Shown one piece after another: positions 26,501 to 35,300 of a stretch of DNA of 64,000 nucleotides. The notes under the pieces were generated by a model, which saw only the letters and a program-made list of their open reading frames with translations, searched no databases and was not told where the DNA came from. A program made the translations under genes and the position numbers. Position 1 is the first letter of the stretch. Every line of letters starts with the position of its first letter. Source of the DNA: Tribonema minus (lineage: Eukaryota > Sar > Xanthophyceae > Tribonematales > Tribonemataceae); assembly GCA_017506865.1 (NCBI GenBank), contig JAFCMP010000152.1, positions 1-64,000 of the forward strand, read 5' to 3'.

Positions 26501-27079
26501 CAAGTAGCGTTTGCCGCGAGCTGGGCTTCGAGTACTGCCATCTCAAAGTCACGCTTATCGCAGTGGAGCAAAGTGGGCCACACTCACCGTAGAAGAAGAT
26601 CGTGTAGGGTATCAAAAAGAAGGCAAAGATGAAGATCAGGTAGAACAGCGCGCTCCACGCCGCAGTCATGTCGATGCTCCCGCAGAACACGTCGCTCCAG
26701 GACTGATTGCAATCCACGTTCCCCCCATTGTTTGCCACGTCCAGTGGCAGAAATAGCACCGTCCCCTCCGCTAGTGTCAGCCCTAGCAACTGCAAGGCAC
26801 CAGAAGAGCGAAATCGTGTAATTTGAGCAGCTCATCCTGGCAGAAGCGCCACAATTGCAAAGATAGTGTGTGCGAAGGCTCGCGAATGCAGCCACTGGAC
26901 ACATTAGTGCAGGGACATCAGTGCAGGCTACTCACCACTAGCGCTTTCGGCCAATACGCCTGGTTCTTGTCATCGGGATGCTGCCATAGCACCAGTATGT
27001 AGAGATTGACTGCCATTAGGATGGCGATGCCTATGCCTATCATCGCATATATCCACCAGTCCTCATCGATGATCGCCAT
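14599..27079 (-). CDS. LMBR1/LIMR-type multispan membrane protein
   Basis: Exons (minus, in order): 27079-26936, 26789-26588, 24635-24490, 22436-22125, 20641-20504, 19648-19508, 18605-18370, 16885-16786, 16117-15986 and 14664-14599. All phases close, giving 538 aa, a usual length for this family. The start has a strong context (GCCACCATGG). LMBR1-family hallmarks include a first helix (about 11-32), the lumenal stretch FLPLDVAN in exon 2, helices at about 91-115, 134-158 and 215-238, and the basic cytosolic loop after the 215-238 helix with HRPQRLDRAQ. Exons 7-9 give the C-terminal helices (NVGIILMCVPAVIQF; YLRFFRYFYVNDVFVF). Relatives include lipocalin-receptor-like LIMR and the lysosomal LMBD1, so a role at the plasma membrane or endolysosomal membrane is likely, but the substrate is unknown. 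NVT and NHT sequons lie near residue 166. Exon 4 ends CAG|GCAAGT, a GC-AG intron. It shares a 405-bp head-to-head upstream region with EIPR1. Confidence 0.9.
15600..15990 (-). repeat. Junction array at the LIMR exon 9 donor
   Basis: Downstream (minus sense) of the exon 9 donor, the first roughly 90 bp of intron 9 recur about four times. Landmarks on the plus strand are the motif CGACCGGCATGCAGTGACGC and variants near 15780, 15870 and 15962, each next to a TTCAAAGTTGAAGTAC block. The copies decay away from the exon. Confidence 0.7.
17255..17673. repeat. Interstitial CCCTAA tracts in LIMR intron 7
   Basis: Short CCCTAA runs lie at 17255-17274, 17615-17629 and 17644-17673, all in the same orientation on the plus strand. 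A low-copy GGGCGCAAGGG-type repeat follows near 17830-17890. Confidence 0.8.
19632..19785 (-). repeat. Junction array at the LIMR exon 6 acceptor
   Basis: The start of exon 6 (MVYILEE) and about 60 bp of upstream intron occur twice, 79 bp apart (19632-19691 and 19711-19777). Both copies keep CAG|ATGGTGTACAT and the GTGAGTGAGTGA-like intron tail (plus-strand view). Confidence 0.8.
20148..20520 (-). repeat. Junction array at the LIMR exon 5 donor
   Basis: Four direct copies of about 60 bp (GGGCTAGACTGGCCTGCT plus a TACATRCRGTATACGGACGA block) run from 20260 to 20480, directly beyond the exon 5 donor. A displaced fragment of the exon 5 end (GAAGCGCTTGAACTCCGT) recurs at about 20152, on the far side of the array. 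Confidence 0.8.
20785..20820. repeat. Interstitial CCCTAA tract in LIMR intron 4
   Basis: About five CCCTAA-type units with single-base variants. They are followed at 20868-20985 by three short direct repeats of a GGATGGCCC...TTGGCCCA unit, about 42 bp each. Confidence 0.8.
21240..22190 (-). repeat. Junction array at the LIMR exon 4 GC donor
   Basis: The last roughly 60 bp of exon 4 (coding QRLDRAQIAALELSIQ) recur in intron 4 at about 21947-22005, 21771-21830, 21601-21660 and 21408-21455, with a remnant near 21246. The period is about 170-190 bp. The copies at 21947, 21771 and 21601 keep CAG followed by GC rather than GT, like the real donor CAG|GCAAGT at 22125. Several units also contain TTAGGG-type tracts. 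Confidence 0.85.
22927..23072. repeat. Diverged CCCTAA-type tracts in LIMR intron 3
   Basis: Degenerate CCCTNA-type runs at about 22935-22960 and 23035-23072 flank a GC-rich spacer. Nearby, 22455-22850 holds four direct repeats of about 100 bp, each with a poly-G run and a CATCGGCATGCGCG-like segment. Confidence 0.7.
23902..23926. repeat. Interstitial (TTAGGG)4 tract
   Basis: Four perfect TTAGGG units in LIMR intron 3. This is the cleanest telomere-type run in the window and supports TTAGGG as the organism's telomere repeat. Confidence 0.85.
24160..24500 (-). repeat. Junction array at the LIMR exon 3 donor
   Basis: Alternating copies of about 65-135 bp contain TACTTGTTGTGTACTGCTGT, CGTACTGCTGCACGG and GTAGGTGTGTTTTGTACTTG blocks. 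The one nearest the exon (24480-24500) is the true exon 3 end and donor. Confidence 0.75.
24600..25250 (-). repeat. Junction array at the LIMR exon 3 acceptor
   Basis: The first roughly 45 bp of exon 3 (coding EEDDTEVLEGKFNF) plus about 150 bp of intron recur four times with a period near 200 bp. The true copy is at 24595-24650, with copies at about 24787-24835, 24985-25035 and 25188-25225. Each is followed by the same intron block containing CACTCATGAGTGCAGGCA or a variant. Confidence 0.85.
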
Positions 27080-27484
27080 GGTGGCAAGCGCCCGCCCAGG
27101 AGGTGTGCCGCTGCTTCAAACCTCTTTCGAGTGTTGTCAGCCGCAAGGCAATTTGCTTCGCACTCCTGCAGGCTGCGTTGAGCAAGAAAAACTGTAACTG
27201 TTGGCTTCACCAAAATCGTTACTCTGCGCTTGAAGTTTGCCATTTGGAGAACACAGTTATCGTAGTAGCAGAGCCTCGAGCACCGGGAGGTGGTAAAGGT
27301 CCATCATTCGATTGCAGCTTCGTATTGCACTCATGTTAGCCTAGCGATGTGCGGACAGCACGCAGGAGGCACTGCGGCTCCCCAGCACTCCAGTCAAGAA
27401 GCAACAGATCCTTCAAGGCCTGGCCCACTGCAGGAACCAGGCATACCACAGCAGGTTCCATAGCCTGAGGCCTCCTGGGAAGCC
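27080..27484. promoter_or_regulatory. Shared head-to-head upstream region of LIMR and EIPR1
   Basis: Only 405 bp separate the two start codons, which point away from each other. Both promoters and both 5' UTRs must lie here, unless a non-coding first exon exists. I see no clear TATA box. Confidence 0.6.
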
Positions 27485-29359
27485 ATGTACAGCAATGCCT
27501 CCGCTGCCTACGACGGCCTCAAGCTGCCCAGCAGGGCTCTGGCAGCAGTCACAGGCGACAAGGATCACCACGCCTTCCTGGCAGGCACCTGTTGCCTCAA
27601 GGAGGCCAATGAGCTGCAGCTGCTGCACTTCTCGGACGACACCAACGAGCTGACGTGCGCCGCCGTCTACTCCCACCCCGACGAGATCTGGGACCTGGCG
27701 CCCTGCCCCTCCGATCGCAACCTGGTCCTGTCCTGCCATAACAACAATGCGACAGGGCGAGGCGGAGCCCCCCCGCGATCCTCCGATGCAGCCTTTGGCG
27801 TCATGCTGTGGAGACTTCCCGCCGCGATCCCCCAATCGCCAAGCAGCAGCGGCAACAGCAGCGAACCGGCGTCGCAGCCGATAGACAAGGTGGCGAGCCT
27901 GGGCAGCGCCGCCAAGCCGGCGTGCGCGCTGCTCTGGGAGCCGGGCGGGCAGGGCAACAGGGCGGTGACGGTGGCGGGCGGCGATCTGGTACGGTGGGAG
28001 CTGAGCGGCGCCGCGGCGCGCGAGGCGACGACGGTGAGGGTCACCGAGGGCGGCGCTGCCGCCGCTGCGGCGGCGTGGGACCCGCACACGCGCACGAGCG
28101 TCGCCGTCGCGGCGGGCTGCGGCTTGCGCATCGCAGACACGCGCAGCGGCGGCGCGTTCACGGCCGTCGCGAACGCGCACCGCTACGCGTGCCGCGACGT
28201 CGACTACTCGCCGTACAAGCCGTCGTGCGTCGTCACGTGCGGCGAGGACAGGTGAGGGGGGTGGGGGGGGGGTCGCTGGGGGTGGCAGCGCTCCACGCGA
28301 TATGAGGTGCTGTTGCAGCGTAGGCCAGTTTGTGAAACAGAAGCGTGCGTGAGGGTAACCCTCTCATATGCTGGTCCTGGCTCCGCGGGAGTACCGCCAG
28401 GTGCAAACACGCATTCCATGTGCCAACAGGCCAGGGTGTTCCAATTTCACAAGCGCCGGTGCGCTTTGCGCTGTGTTGTCACCGCGTGCCAAATGGCTTC
28501 TGGACGCCAGCAGCACGCGTGCGGGCATCTCTGGTCAGCGCGGAGTGCAGACGCGCTCTGTGCTGCCGTGACATGATGTTCTCTGCTGCACGTGCCAACG
28601 CAGCTGATCGCAGCACCAGCAGCATGGCTCTTCGCACCTGAGCATCACCATCTGTGACTGTATGGCATGGCACCAGCGGATCCTGCAGGCGCAGGTTTTG
28701 GGCTGTGCTGTGCTGGCACGGTGTACCGCAAGCAGGCTGGCTTTTCAATTTTGATGACCTCGCCGCTCTCTGAGCGATCCGCATTGTGCTGTGGTGCTCC
28801 TTGTTCATCAAAGGACATGGAGCATGATGCCTCTCAGACAGTTCCGCGTGCTGCAACCCTGGGAGTGCACGCTGATCGCCCAGCCATACCCGTACCGTCG
28901 CCCCCCCCCCCCCCCCTTAGTCTGCAACCTGACGACTTTTCGCGCGCGCGCAGGCTCCTGCGCTTCTGGGACCTGCGCGCCCCCGGGCAGCCCCTCAAGA
29001 GCGTCCTCGCGCACCGCAACCACTGGGCGACGCGCGTCGCGTACAACCGCTTCCACGACCAGCTGCTGGCGACGGCGGGCAGCGATGCGGCCGTGTGCCT
29101 GTGGCGCGTCTCGAGCCTGTGCGCGGCGCCGGGGCCGCTGCTGCTGGACGGCGAGGGGGACGGGGGGGGGGGCGGGGGGGGGGAAGGGGGGGATGGGGCT
29201 GCGGACGTGCTCGCGCGCACGTACGGCGGGCACGAGGACAGCGTGTGCGCAGTGGCGTGGAGCGCGCGCGACGCGTGGGTGCTCACGTCGCTGGGGCACG
29301 ACGGGCGCGTGTTTGCGCACCACGTGCCGTCCGCGGAGAAGTACAAGATTTTGCTGTGA
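27485..29359 (+). CDS. EIPR1: EARP/GARP-interacting WD40 protein EIPR1 (TSSC1)
   Basis: Two exons, 27485-28251 and 28954-29359, encode 390 aa, close to the human protein (about 387). The match to EIPR1 runs end to end. The N-terminus has YDGLKLPSRAL and FLAGTCCLKEANELQLL. The middle has EIWDLAPCPSDRNLVLSC and CALLWEPGGQGNRAV. The WD repeats include RFWDLRAPG and HDQLLATAGSDAAVCLW. The C-terminus has GGHEDSVCAVAWSARDAWVL and ends KYKILL, as in animals. The family folds as a WD40 propeller that binds the EARP and GARP tethering complexes and acts in endosome recycling and dense-core vesicle sorting. An Ala/Gly-rich insertion lies before the fifth blade, and a Gly run (29160-29200) replaces the acidic loop seen in animals. 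The intron has a poly-C tract just upstream of the acceptor region, and unlike its neighbours it shows no junction copies. Confidence 0.93.
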
Positions 29360-30064
29360 TAAGTAGCGGGGGGGGGAGCTCCGTGGAGAGCGCTCTGCCG
29401 GTTAATAGAGTTTTGGCAGTTAGATGAGATGGGCGGCTCATTGTGGACGGTGCGTTGCAAGGGTGTATCATGATGCGGTAGAAGCGTGGATTCTTCATCA
29501 TTCCACTCCGCCACCGTCGACTCGTCGGCCATCTTTGGCGTTGGCCTGTGCTTGCTTGTCCTTCAAGAGCGGCACCCACAGGCACACCAAATGGCAGGGA
29601 TCACCTCACGCGTCTACAGTGACTTCAACTCCGTCAAGTTTCAGGCAAACCATGCGGTGCACAATATATTGTTGTCCGGCTTTGCAGCGCTTGCCTTGAT
29701 AAATCCGTCATGCCTGGGCAGGGGTTGTCCCCTGGGACTCCTCCCTACATACTCCCCTCAAAGGGTCAAATAGGGGGAAGGGGAGGGGCCCAGGAGACAA
29801 GGGCAGGGGGGGGGGGGGGCTGAAGGCATGATCAACTTTGTTTTTCATCGAGCCCGAGCACGGCTCACGATAGAAGCTCAGAGCGTGAGGTATCCCAAAC
29901 TACTAGATATGATGAGGGTCGCGTCGTGACCAGTGGAACACTTTACCTGTTGGATTGCCAAAGGAGGTAACTTCAACTACGAACTTCAAAGCTGAACTTC
30001 ACGGAGTTGAACTTTCGATTGTGGAAACACGCAACACAGCACCACCACCGCGCAGCCTTTGATC
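29360..30064. other. Intergenic region between EIPR1 and mS35
   Basis: It contains the EIPR1 3' end and the mS35 upstream region. A poly-G run lies at 29808-29820. A short open frame at 29486-29773 has no recognisable product. Several TTGAAGTT/AACTTCAA words occur at 29970-30015. Confidence 0.5.
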
Positions 30065-31855
30065 ATGAACAGCTTGCGCGGCATAGCGTGGCGAGCGACT
30101 GGCAATGTTAGAGCCCTGGCTCTCAGCCATGGCCGAGCAGCAGCAGTAGTACAGCGATCAATATCGATAAACCATCAAGCAGGTGAGAGATGCAGCAAGC
30201 GCGCCCTTCTTCTTGCCATGGGCACCCTCTCAACCACACACGCAACTTTCCACCCTACTCATCTGCATTTGCTTCGAAGCGCAAGCTGATGACATGGTCA
30301 AACATGTGAATGCCAAACAAGGCGTCGAAAGTGGCAGCGCCTTGCTGCGTAGAGCTGTTTCAGACAGCTCGGGCTGAATGTCATGCGCCCGGCACTGGAC
30401 TCTCTGGCGGAGCAGCCTTATGCCCGCATACGCTGGCAAATGCGTCACGTATGAGCAGCTATGCCTCACTTCATGCAGCCGACAGACAGACATGCGCCGT
30501 GCACATTGGCAGCCAAGGAAGGAAGGAAGTGCTATAAATGAAGGAAGGAAGTGCCAGAACAGACACGCAGCTGATGCGCATGCGGTGCGCGTCTGTACCC
30601 GCTGTAGCTTCACTCAAGCGCCGTCATCACAAAACCCTGAAATGTGACCTTCGGCCCTCGCTCCGCCTCGCTCGCGACCCTTGCATACCGTACTTACCTA
30701 CCTTACCCTTACCCTACCTGCCCTCAGCCGTGCCGCCGGATCTCTCGCGCGTGCGCCTGCCGCCGCGTACGATCCCGGAGGAGCTGCTCACGTTCAAGGC
30801 GCGCACGTACTTTGCCTCCGACACGGGCAACCCGTACCCCAACGTGCACGGCGTGCACCTGGCGGAGTTCAAGGTAGTGCTCAGCGTGCGCATGGAGGAC
30901 CTGGGGCTGGACCGCACGCAGCAGGAAAAGCTCAGGAAGCTGGCGGGGCTCAGGTGGGCGCGCCAGCATGCGTGTGTCTTGTTGAAATCTGCGCTCGTTC
31001 GAGGCTGACAACTGGCAGGGCTCGTCGGAGTGTGCGCTTGGTGGAGGCTGCGAAGCTCAGCAAACTGGCGGGGCTTGTTGAAGTGTGTGGCTGATAGAGG
31101 CTGTGAAGCTCAGGAAATTGGCCGGGCTCAGGTACGCGCGCGTGCGCGCTCGCGCGCTCGTGTTTTGTTGAAGTGTGTCACGGCTCAGGTGCTGCAGCAT
31201 GCCTGCATGGTGTAATGGCAGCGGGCACCTGCATTCAAGACACGCGCCGCCCCCCTGTGCCATGATGAGCTGTTTGTGCGCATATGGAGCTGCGTGCGAT
31301 GATGCTCAGCTGTTGGACGAGCACTGCCATGCGGAGCGGTGTTGAACCATCTTCCAACGCTGGTGCGACCGTGCTTTCTCGGAGGTTGGGGCTAGAGTTG
31401 ATGCCTGTCATCAGCGCTCGATACATCCGCAAGCCCCGCAAGCCGTTGCGCACAAGGCGTCGCTGCCGCAGACGCGTGCCCAGCTCACCCGTGCTCTGCG
31501 GTGCCCATCGATGGCCAGCAGAAACTGCCTTGTACAATCAAAAGTGTCATACGTAAGACATTGGTCGCAACGCCTGTCCAGCGCGCGTGCCGCCCTTCTC
31601 AACACCACTGATCAAATAGCCTGCCGCTGCCCCGCTCGGTCCGTTTTCGAACACACGCGCAGATTCAACAAGAAGGAGCAGATACTGCGGCTGCCGTGCG
31701 AGCTGTTTCCGTCGCGCGTGGAGAACAAGAAGTACCTCGTGTACCTCCTCGAAACCCTGCTCGAGGAGGCGCGCAAGCCGGACGCGCCGGAGCCCGCTGC
31801 GCCGCCGCTCACAGAGCATCCCCACGAGCAGGACACCATTCACATCAAGTTCTAA
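30065..31855 (+). CDS. MRPS35: Mitochondrial small-subunit ribosomal protein mS35
   Basis: Three exons, 30065-30182, 30728-30953 and 31663-31855, splice in phase to 178 aa. The first about 39 residues are basic, rich in Ala, Arg and Ser and lack acids, as expected for a mitochondrial presequence. The core matches the mS35 (MRPS35/Rsm24) family: HLAEFKVVLSVRMEDLGL, then QQEKLRKLAGLRFNKKEQ across intron 2, then ENKKYLVYLLETLLEEAR. mS35 is a mitochondria-specific protein of the 28S/37S subunit. The protein is shorter than in animals and yeast (about 320), keeping only the conserved domain. The chosen start is ATG 30065. The first two codons of the longer open frame are not an ATG start. Copies of the exon 2 end follow in intron 2. 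Confidence 0.88.
30930..31150 (+). repeat. Junction array at the mS35 exon 2 donor
   Basis: The exon 2 end, AAGCTCAGGAAGCTGGCGGG then CTCAG|GTGGGCGCG, is followed by three copies of 50-90 bp at about 31000-31030, 31045-31090 and 31100-31140. The last keeps CTCAG|GTACGCGCG. Each copy carries the TTGTTGAARTSTG intron word. Confidence 0.8.
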
Positions 31856-32370
31856 ATATCACTTGCGGGCATGCGTCTCAGAGTGGCTGATGGGGCTTTT
31901 CAGAGGTGCTTGTTGCGGTTGTGATTGTGCGTGAGGCATGTCGCGACGTGTCGTGCTGTGTGGGATGTTGAAGTTGCAGTCTGTGAAACGTGCTAGTAAC
32001 TTCTGCTGTGACTCCCCTCGGGAGTGGGCTGGGTGCCTACTTTCTCTATGTGACACATGAGAAACTTCTCGTGCATGTGAACAGACAAAAAGGACTTGTT
32101 GCAAAGTTACTCCTGTGTTCTTGACACCTTTTGTGTTCGGCATGCCTGAATCTCAAATGAACTACTTCAAGTTCCGAGACTTCAACATGAGGTGCCGCAA
32201 CTGAAGGAGTTCTTCTTGCAGCAGCAGCAGACAGCTGCGTGCTGCCACGAAAGCCGCTTTGCTGAGCGGCATCAACCACTTTTCAACAGGTATCAGGCGG
32301 CAGCCTGAGGGGGGCACCTATGTGGACCTGAACCTCATCCTCGAAGCAGTGGAGTGAGTGAGGAGCATAC
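31856..32370. other. Intergenic region with possible small terminal exon
   Basis: No full gene is seen. A possible coding exon with an acceptor (TTTCAACAG) at 32290-32357 would encode IRRQPEGGTYVDLNLILEAV and one more residue, then a stop, ending 13 bp before the CRT start. I cannot connect it to an upstream exon, so it may be chance or a 5' UTR piece. Confidence 0.35.
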
Positions 32371-35300
32371 ATGGCCTCAGCGGCGAGGCAGTCTGAGGGC
32401 AGCGCCTCGCCGCTAGTGCGCACCGCCGTGAACAATGCCGCCGCTCAAAGCAGCCCCGCCTCAGAGAGGGAGGCGCTGCTGGCTAGGAAGGAGAAGCTGC
32501 AGTTGCAGCAGCAGTCTGCTGCCGGACAGCAGAAGGGAGTACCGAGGTCCCCGTATGGCAGCCTAGCAAAGGCAAAGGCGAAGGAGCTGGAGGACGATGC
32601 AAAGGACGACAGTGGGCGCATGCTGGTCCTGGCCTTCGTGACCATGCTCTTCGTCGGCACCGGGAATCGCATCTTCATGAAGCTGCAGACCATCCCCATG
32701 TACAACTACCCCTTCACCATGAACCTGCTCACCACCTTCATCTACATCCCCGTGTGCTTCGCCTACATACTGCCGATGCAGTGGTTCGGCTCCGCCATCA
32801 CTGCGGAGCAGAGGGCCATACCGCGGCACAAGTTCGCCGTCATGGGTCTGCTCGACGCCGTCGCCGGCATCATGGGCACCTTCGCGGTGAACTACATAAC
32901 CAATGCGAGCATGATCGTGCTGCTGCAGCAGGCGGCCATACCTATAAGCATGGTGATTTCGCGGATGTTTTTGGGCGCGCGCTACTCCGTGTACCAGTAC
33001 ATCGGCGCCACCGTCGTCATAGCGGGGATCATCGTGACCATGATACCGACATTCCTGGGGGGGGGGGACGCCGCCGGCGGCGCAGACTCCGGGACGCAGA
33101 TTGTCTGGAGCATTGTGCAGGTGAGTCGGCACTTCATCAGCGCCACCACATGTTGCGCTTTCAAATACGCAATGCAGCTGATATTAGCGGCTGGTGTGCG
33201 CAGCGGCGCAGCAGCGCTGCTGCAGATTCGTTGTGCGCACATAAGACCGTACGCCAGGCGGTGCTTGCTGAAAGTGGCATCAGACGCTGTGCGCATGGGC
33301 GCCCGACTAGCATGCGCAACGCTTGGGAGTTCCCCTATCGTGCCCCTTGCAATGGCCCCGCTGGCTCCATGTGCGAATATACCTACCCACGTGATGAGTC
33401 TCACGCTTGCGCGACTCGTGCAGTCTCAGGAGGTGTCATCATGCACTATAGCAGTATGTCTTGCGTATGTCGCCTGCTTGGTGCGTGCCTGCAGCAGCGC
33501 CCAGCAACCCGCGTTGAGAGCGTCCGGCGGTATGCACCAGTAGTCTCACTGCCGCTAGCGTACCAGTAGTATCACTGCCACTGGCGAGTATGAATACTCG
33601 TATTCTAGCCACTGCAGCAGCGCCTGCGCTGCCACGACGGTGCCTCGAGGCATTTGTGTGGATGCCATGTGGCGCCACGTATTGGGCAGCAGGCTGGTAT
33701 GGGCGCTGACCGAGTTGCACGCATTCGTTCGCGATTGCGGCATGCGCGCAGCTACGGAGATGCACACTTACTCAGCGGTTGATGGCGCCGAATGTGGCGT
33801 TCAACGCTCAGCGAGCTGACGGAGAAGAGAAACGAAAAGGAAAAGCTTAACATCCATAAGCAGCAACGTGGTGCATCGCTTTGTGGCGCACCGGCAGCGC
33901 CCAGCGCGATCAGGTCGCGGCGGATTTTGCATCGCTTCTGAGCGCTGTCTCAATGCTGTCGCAACTTCAAGTTCAACATTAAGCGTCGCAAGGTCCTCCG
34001 ATGCATGCCGCTGCCATGCACAGCGAAGGCGTGGATGTGCCCGCTAGCGGCGTGTTTGCTGTCGCAACTTCAAGTTCAACTTCCCGGGGCCTCAGTGCTC
34101 TGCTTCGCGGTGGTGGCTCCGCATGAGTGCTTCCTTGTAAATGGTGTTTCACGAGTCTGCGGGGTGGGTGGGTGGGGGGGGGGGTTCGACGAGCTTAAAG
34201 CAGTGCACAGCAGCAGACAGTGCGTGCATTGGCTTATTCCATTCATTAATTCAGCCGTGAACTGATTTCATGCACGGGCATTTATTCACCCGCGCCGCTC
34301 CGCTCCGCTGATCAGGGGTGCAGCTGCGCACTCTCGTGCATAGTTGCTTGTACAAGGCGCTCGACCAGCCGCAGTCAATCATTCGCTCATTCATTCATTC
34401 ATTCATGCATCCATGCGTACACTGCGATCATCAATCCTTCCGCGCGCGCCGCATCAGGTGCTCAGCTGCATCCCCATGTGCCTGAGCTCCGTGAACAAGG
34501 AGAAGGCGCTCGGCGAACTCGACGTTCATTCATCCATTCATTCATGAATGAAGTGCTCATTCGTCCATCCACCGAACCCCTCTCCCGCTCCGCTCATCAG
34601 GTCCTCAGCTGCATCCCCATGTGCCTGAGCTCCGTGTACAAGGAGAAGGCGCTCGGCGAACTCGACATTCATTCATCCATTCATTCATGAATTAAGTGCT
34701 CATTCGTCCATCCACCGGACCCCGCTCCCGCTCCGCTCATCAGGTCCTCAGCTGCATCCCCATGTGCCTGAGCTCCGTGTACAAGGAGAAGGCGCTCGGC
34801 GAACTCGACATTGATGTCGTTTTTCTTAACGGCTGGGTAGCCGTGTACCAGTTTCTGGCGTCGGTCGTGTTTGCCGCGCCTAGTGCGTACGCAATGGGGC
34901 TGCCGCTGGCGGAGCTGCCGGAGAACACGTACAGCGGCTGGCTGTGCTTTCTGGGGCAGAACACGGCGCTGCCGTCCATGGCGGAGGGGTGAGTCACGCG
35001 ATGAGGTTCAAGTTGAAGTTTGATTGTGTATTGTGTTTGCCGCGCCGAGCGCATACGCCATGGGACTGCCGCTGGCGGAGCTGCCGGAGAACACGTACAG
35101 CGGGTGGCTGTGTTTTCTGGGGCAGAACACGGCGCTGCCGTCCATGGCGGAGGGGTGAGTCACGCGCGGAAGTAAAAGTTGAAGTTTCCACAACTAATGC
35201 TACATCTGGGGCTGCCGCTCGCGGAGCTGCCGGAGAACACGCATAGCGGCTGGCTGTGTTTTCTGGGGCAGAACAAGGCGCTGCCATCCATGGCGGAGGG

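Noticed and set aside
28667-28953. Upstream extension of EIPR1 exon 2 as an independent start
   Set aside because: The similarity to EIPR1 begins exactly after the acceptor at 28953. The preceding codons are intron with a poly-C tract.
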